A stretch of DNA of 32,235 nt from the IMG/VR virus record IMGVR_UViG_3300030098_004666, positions 1 to 32,235 of that record. One strand, written 5' to 3'. The notes under the pieces were generated by a model. That model ran no database searches. It was given only the letters and a program-made list of their open reading frames with translations, and had not been told where the DNA came from. Both the position numbers and the translations under genes were made by a program. Below, in pieces: positions 29,427-32,235 of the stretch; position 1 is the first letter of the stretch, and each line of letters begins with the position of its first letter. Source of the DNA: a virus.

Positions 29427-32235
29427 TATGTATCATCCCCCGATGTATCTGTTGCTGTTGGTACGGGCGCTTCGCCTGCAGGCGGGGGCGTATAGCCGCT
29501 GTGAACCTGAAGTTCATCTCCGACCTGACTCCAGACCTGACACTCGGTCGAGGCTCTAACCGGAGTGGTCGGATCGGGACCGGTAGTGATCTCTCCGGCT
29601 GGGGAGCCTCGGTAGACCCATACACACTCTGCTGTTGTGTCGTACTTGCCCTTTTCGATGACGTTCTTTACGTTGATTACCATGTGATAGCCGCCTAAAC
29701 CCAATAAATGAGCATATGAGCCTTCTTCATTTGGTCTACCCAGTGCGTATCCCAATCCAGCAGGATCCACAAAAATAGTTTGTCCTGGGAATACCTTAGA
29801 GTTGCCATACATCTCAATACTTACCTTATACGGCTCTCTTAGCTGCGAGATACCAGAATACCCTTGGCCAAAATATCTAGCCTCTCGTAAATAAGGCTGA
29901 TCTGTTTTTGAAAATCGAATTCGTTTTACAATACCCTTGTTGGTACCAATGTGAAAGTGAAAAACTCCCTTTTTAACGTCTTTTGTGAAATCACCATTTA
30001 ACTGGCGAGGCACTGGATCTGAGGCGTAGCATAACACATAGTGGTACATTCCTTCTGTGGGCTTTTCCTCATCTTCTGCGTCTTGAGCCAAAATTGGCAT
30101 GTTAGAGCCAACTCCCGAAAACTCATCAATAAAAAAGCGCTTAGATTGACCCGTTGGTGAATTGCTATTTCCGGCCTTCGATGCGATTAAGGCGCCAATC
30201 GGATCTTGGCCACTATTTTCAGAGCCCACAAGATACAAGTTGGTGAATTTAGCTCTTTGACGATGGGCGCCGCCGAAGCAGTCCTCTGAAGTCAGTGTTC
30301 TTAGCACAAGATCTTTTGTTAAATCTTTAATAAATTCTAATAAGAACCATGACACCTTCTGTTTAGAAATAATCTTGCCCATAAACCACTCCATAAAGTA
30401 ATTTACAGAAATAGGAATATCTGCCATGTTGATTTGCATTGGGGTGCTTTGTTGCCCTTCTGGATCTCTAATTTCCACGGGGCCTAACAAAACTCTCATT
30501 TTATTAAATCTACGAAGAGCATCTACGCCACCACTAGATTGTAGGTCTACTTTGTTAATGTTTTCTAGAGCAACATTAACAATATCTCCAAGGAAGAAAT
30601 ATGGTATGTTTAGATCGCCGCCGGCGGCTCTTGTGTAAACATTTTCCATAATCTTCTCAACTGTTGGGTTGTTCTCTGAATTGTTAAAGTCCACGCTAGT
30701 TGGGAAATTAATTTGTGATTTCAAGTCCGCGGCCACTCCGGTAGTAGACGTCAAATCTGCATCGGGCACATTTGACTGGTATGGCGTGGGGGACATTGCG
30801 AAATTTGGACTTCTAATATAGCTAACCACCTCTGCAACAGGCACCCTATATCTAAATACGCGGGAGTGTGGCTTGTTACTCTCCAGGCCCTCAATCAAAG
30901 AAACGTGTGCGTCTGCTTTGTCAAGCTGAATCGAATTTGTTATTCTTCTTCGAAGCTCAGCCATGTCTTCATCTGTACATGTAGCATCAGAGCCAGCAGA
31001 AAGGTCTTCTCTCATTAACCGCATAGCCTCTTCTCGCTCGGCATTTCTTCTCATCAAGTTTTCATTAATTAAAATGTTTGATTCTGGTGACGTAAAGGCC
31101 CCTTCAACCCATGCTCGATATTCAATCGTAAAATCAACAGTTCCATTGTCGGCAATATCAAATGAATGATCGATAATTGTCAGATACATGGTCACACGCG
31201 AGTTTCTAATTGCGGCGACTTCATCAGGAGTAAACTGTAAGCTTTCTGTCGTAGCTTCAGGTAAAGACCAACCTACAACAACTTTCAATTGCTGATATAG
31301 AACGTCTGGTGCCTGTAAGTGGTCGCGATTTCTTCTAATGGCCAAATCTGTATAGTTAAAAGCATGCTGAAATGCTTCACCCTCAGAGTCTGTCAGAGAG
31401 GTTCTATGTTCCTCTAGGAGATCTGTGAAAGACTGAGCATGTAAAACTAGTTTTGCCTTAATATCTCTTCTTGACGAAGCGGGATTCGAGCCCTGATAGG
31501 TCCACTCAAATGATTTTAAGCCAACTCCGCCGCCTTTACCACCGTACATTCCCGACATAATCTGTTCAACTGAATGATTTGTAATGTGTTGAAAGAAGGG
31601 AACTTCAAAATCTACTGGCTTAGCTAAGTCAACCGTTTCCCTTTCACCGGCAGCGTTTGGCCGGCCGTAATATTGGTGCAAAACCTGATAAAACTTTACG
31701 GCTGGTACCAGATAAGATAGCCTGGACGGTGGAATCATGTAAAATGCCGAATAACTCGGATCATAAGTTAGCTGACTCACAATCTGACCGGGGGTGCCTT
31801 GCACAGCATAAGCTTTGGGGCCTTCGGACTCCGTATCATACACTGCCCTTCTCGACATGTTGGCTTGTGCTAGAGAAATGATCTTTGTCAATAAAAAGCA
31901 CTGCTCTTTTGAGCGAAATTCGCTTGCATAGTCTTCGCCGCCGCGTGCCTGATCTGCAATAAAGTTATTTTGCGCAGCCACATCGGACAGGTCTCCAAGG
32001 CCGGCCTCCAGGGCTCTTAGGCGCGCCTGTTCTTCGGCAGATAAAGCATCTTCAGGATCGGTTGAGTTTTGTCGTTGTCGTAAGGCCTCTAGTTCAGCGC
32101 GCTGGTTGCTGATCTCTTGGGCACCCTCGGCATCCTCTTGGTAGGCCGCCCTAACTGCCCTAATTGCAGTAAAGATCTTAGTAGCTCGCAGTTGAAGAAA
32201 GGCGCTGTCAACCTGTGTTTGGTGGTAATACTCAG
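29426..32235 (-). CDS. Large virion/baseplate-type protein, truncated by the right edge
   Basis: The frame stays open from the stop at 29426 to base 32235 without a stop, so at least 936 codons are present and the true start lies outside the window; a GTG at 31981 is only an internal codon. The visible N-terminal part (YYHQTQVDSAFLQLRATKIF) leads into a coiled coil (RAELEALRQRQN). The C-terminal 200 residues contain PVPRQLNGDFTKDVKK, VSIEMYGNSKVFPGQTIFV and LLGLGGYHMVINVKNV, which resemble phage tail or baseplate hub-type domains in which an NSxxxPGQ strand precedes an LGxGGYxxV strand. This is a distant impression, so the role is provisional. The C-terminal tail is Pro and Asp rich. Confidence 0.7.
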   Translation of the reverse strand, partial: EYYHQTQVDSAFLQLRATKIFTAIRAVRAAYQEDAEGAQEISNQRAELEALRQRQNSTDPEDALSAEEQARLRALEAGLGDLSDVAAQNNFIADQARGGEDYASEFRSKEQCFLLTKIISLAQANMSRRAVYDTESEGPKAYAVQGTPGQIVSQLTYDPSYSAFYMIPPSRLSYLVPAVKFYQVLHQYYGRPNAAGERETVDLAKPVDFEVPFFQHITNHSVEQIMSGMYGGKGGGVGLKSFEWTYQGSNPASSRRDIKAKLVLHAQSFTDLLEEHRTSLTDSEGEAFQHAFNYTDLAIRRNRDHLQAPDVLYQQLKVVVGWSLPEATTESLQFTPDEVAAIRNSRVTMYLTIIDHSFDIADNGTVDFTIEYRAWVEGAFTSPESNILINENLMRRNAEREEAMRLMREDLSAGSDATCTDEDMAELRRRITNSIQLDKADAHVSLIEGLESNKPHSRVFRYRVPVAEVVSYIRSPNFAMSPTPYQSNVPDADLTSTTGVAADLKSQINFPTSVDFNNSENNPTVEKIMENVYTRAAGGDLNIPYFFLGDIVNVALENINKVDLQSSGGVDALRRFNKMRVLLGPVEIRDPEGQQSTPMQINMADIPISVNYFMEWFMGKIISKQKVSWFLLEFIKDLTKDLVLRTLTSEDCFGGAHRQRAKFTNLYLVGSENSGQDPIGALIASKAGNSNSPTGQSKRFFIDEFSGVGSNMPILAQDAEDEEKPTEGMYHYVLCYASDPVPRQLNGDFTKDVKKGVFHFHIGTNKGIVKRIRFSKTDQPYLREARYFGQGYSGISQLREPYKVSIEMYGNSKVFPGQTIFVDPAGLGYALGRPNEEGSYAHLLGLGGYHMVINVKNVIEKGKYDTTAECVWVYRGSPAGEITTGPDPTTPVRASTECQVWSQVGDELQVHSGYTPPPAGEAPVPTATDTSGDDT

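Noticed and set aside
1-32235. tRNA genes, CRISPR arrays, insertion sequences, integrase
   Set aside because: The gaps are all shorter than about 135 bases, no cloverleaf was seen, and no repeat-spacer pattern, transposase or integrase motif was found.

Overview
The window looks like a piece of a tailed double-stranded DNA phage (Caudoviricetes), most likely a large marine-type myovirus-like phage of a Gram-negative host. The reasons are a complete phage-style replication set (C-family polymerase, DnaB helicase, gp32-like SSB, RecA/UvsX, flap exonuclease), a nucleotide-pool set (class II RNR, ThyX, dUTPase, dCMP deaminase), large virion-type proteins at one end and acidic assembly-type proteins at the other, and very tight packing with 1, 4 or 8 base overlaps. 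Two lipoproteins with classical lipoboxes argue for a diderm host. Every supported gene lies on the minus strand, so transcription runs from high to low coordinates. I saw no tRNA, rRNA, CRISPR array, insertion sequence or integrase. No gap between genes exceeds about 135 bases.

Layout in the direction of transcription. (1) 32235-28143: two large, probably virion-associated proteins; the first runs off the right edge. (2) 28091-22522: an exonuclease-less family A polymerase, a divergent tubulin/FtsZ-like protein, a small unknown, SSB, RecA/UvsX and a large unknown. (3) 22444-21470: a two-gene lipoprotein operon with its own promoter. (4) 21409-15012: dCMP deaminase, UV-damage endonuclease, ThyX, 5'-3' exonuclease, DnaB helicase and class II RNR. 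(5) 14999-8813: small zinc-type protein, GroES-like co-chaperonin, a pair of enigmatic enzymes (one nucleotidyltransferase-like), the DnaE polymerase and a YkuK-type RNase H-fold protein. (6) 8753-7116: three small acidic proteins with a shared type of N-terminal helix. (7) 7064-2536: small unknowns, dUTPase, a PD-(D/E)XK-like nuclease beside a Dam-type methyltransferase, coiled-coil and zinc proteins, a flap-less IMPDH/GMP reductase, and small regulators including a sigma region 4-like protein. (8) 2423-1: a very acidic repeat protein with its own terminator, a ClpP-like protease, an L,D-transpeptidase-like protein and a truncated gene.

Regulation is unusually legible. Four promoters share an almost identical form (CTTGAC[A/T], 17-base spacer, extended -10 TGTTATATT), and three or four others are sigma70-like with the same 17-base spacing. 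The one before the dCMP deaminase sits inside a perfect 13-base inverted repeat that would hide the ribosome binding site in read-through RNA but not in RNA from its own promoter. The one before the 7064 gene places the predicted transcription start on the A of the ATG (leaderless mRNA). The acidic assembly genes instead share an 11-base ACTATTTATAA element and no host-type promoter, and the window encodes a small sigma region 4-like protein that could serve such a second class.
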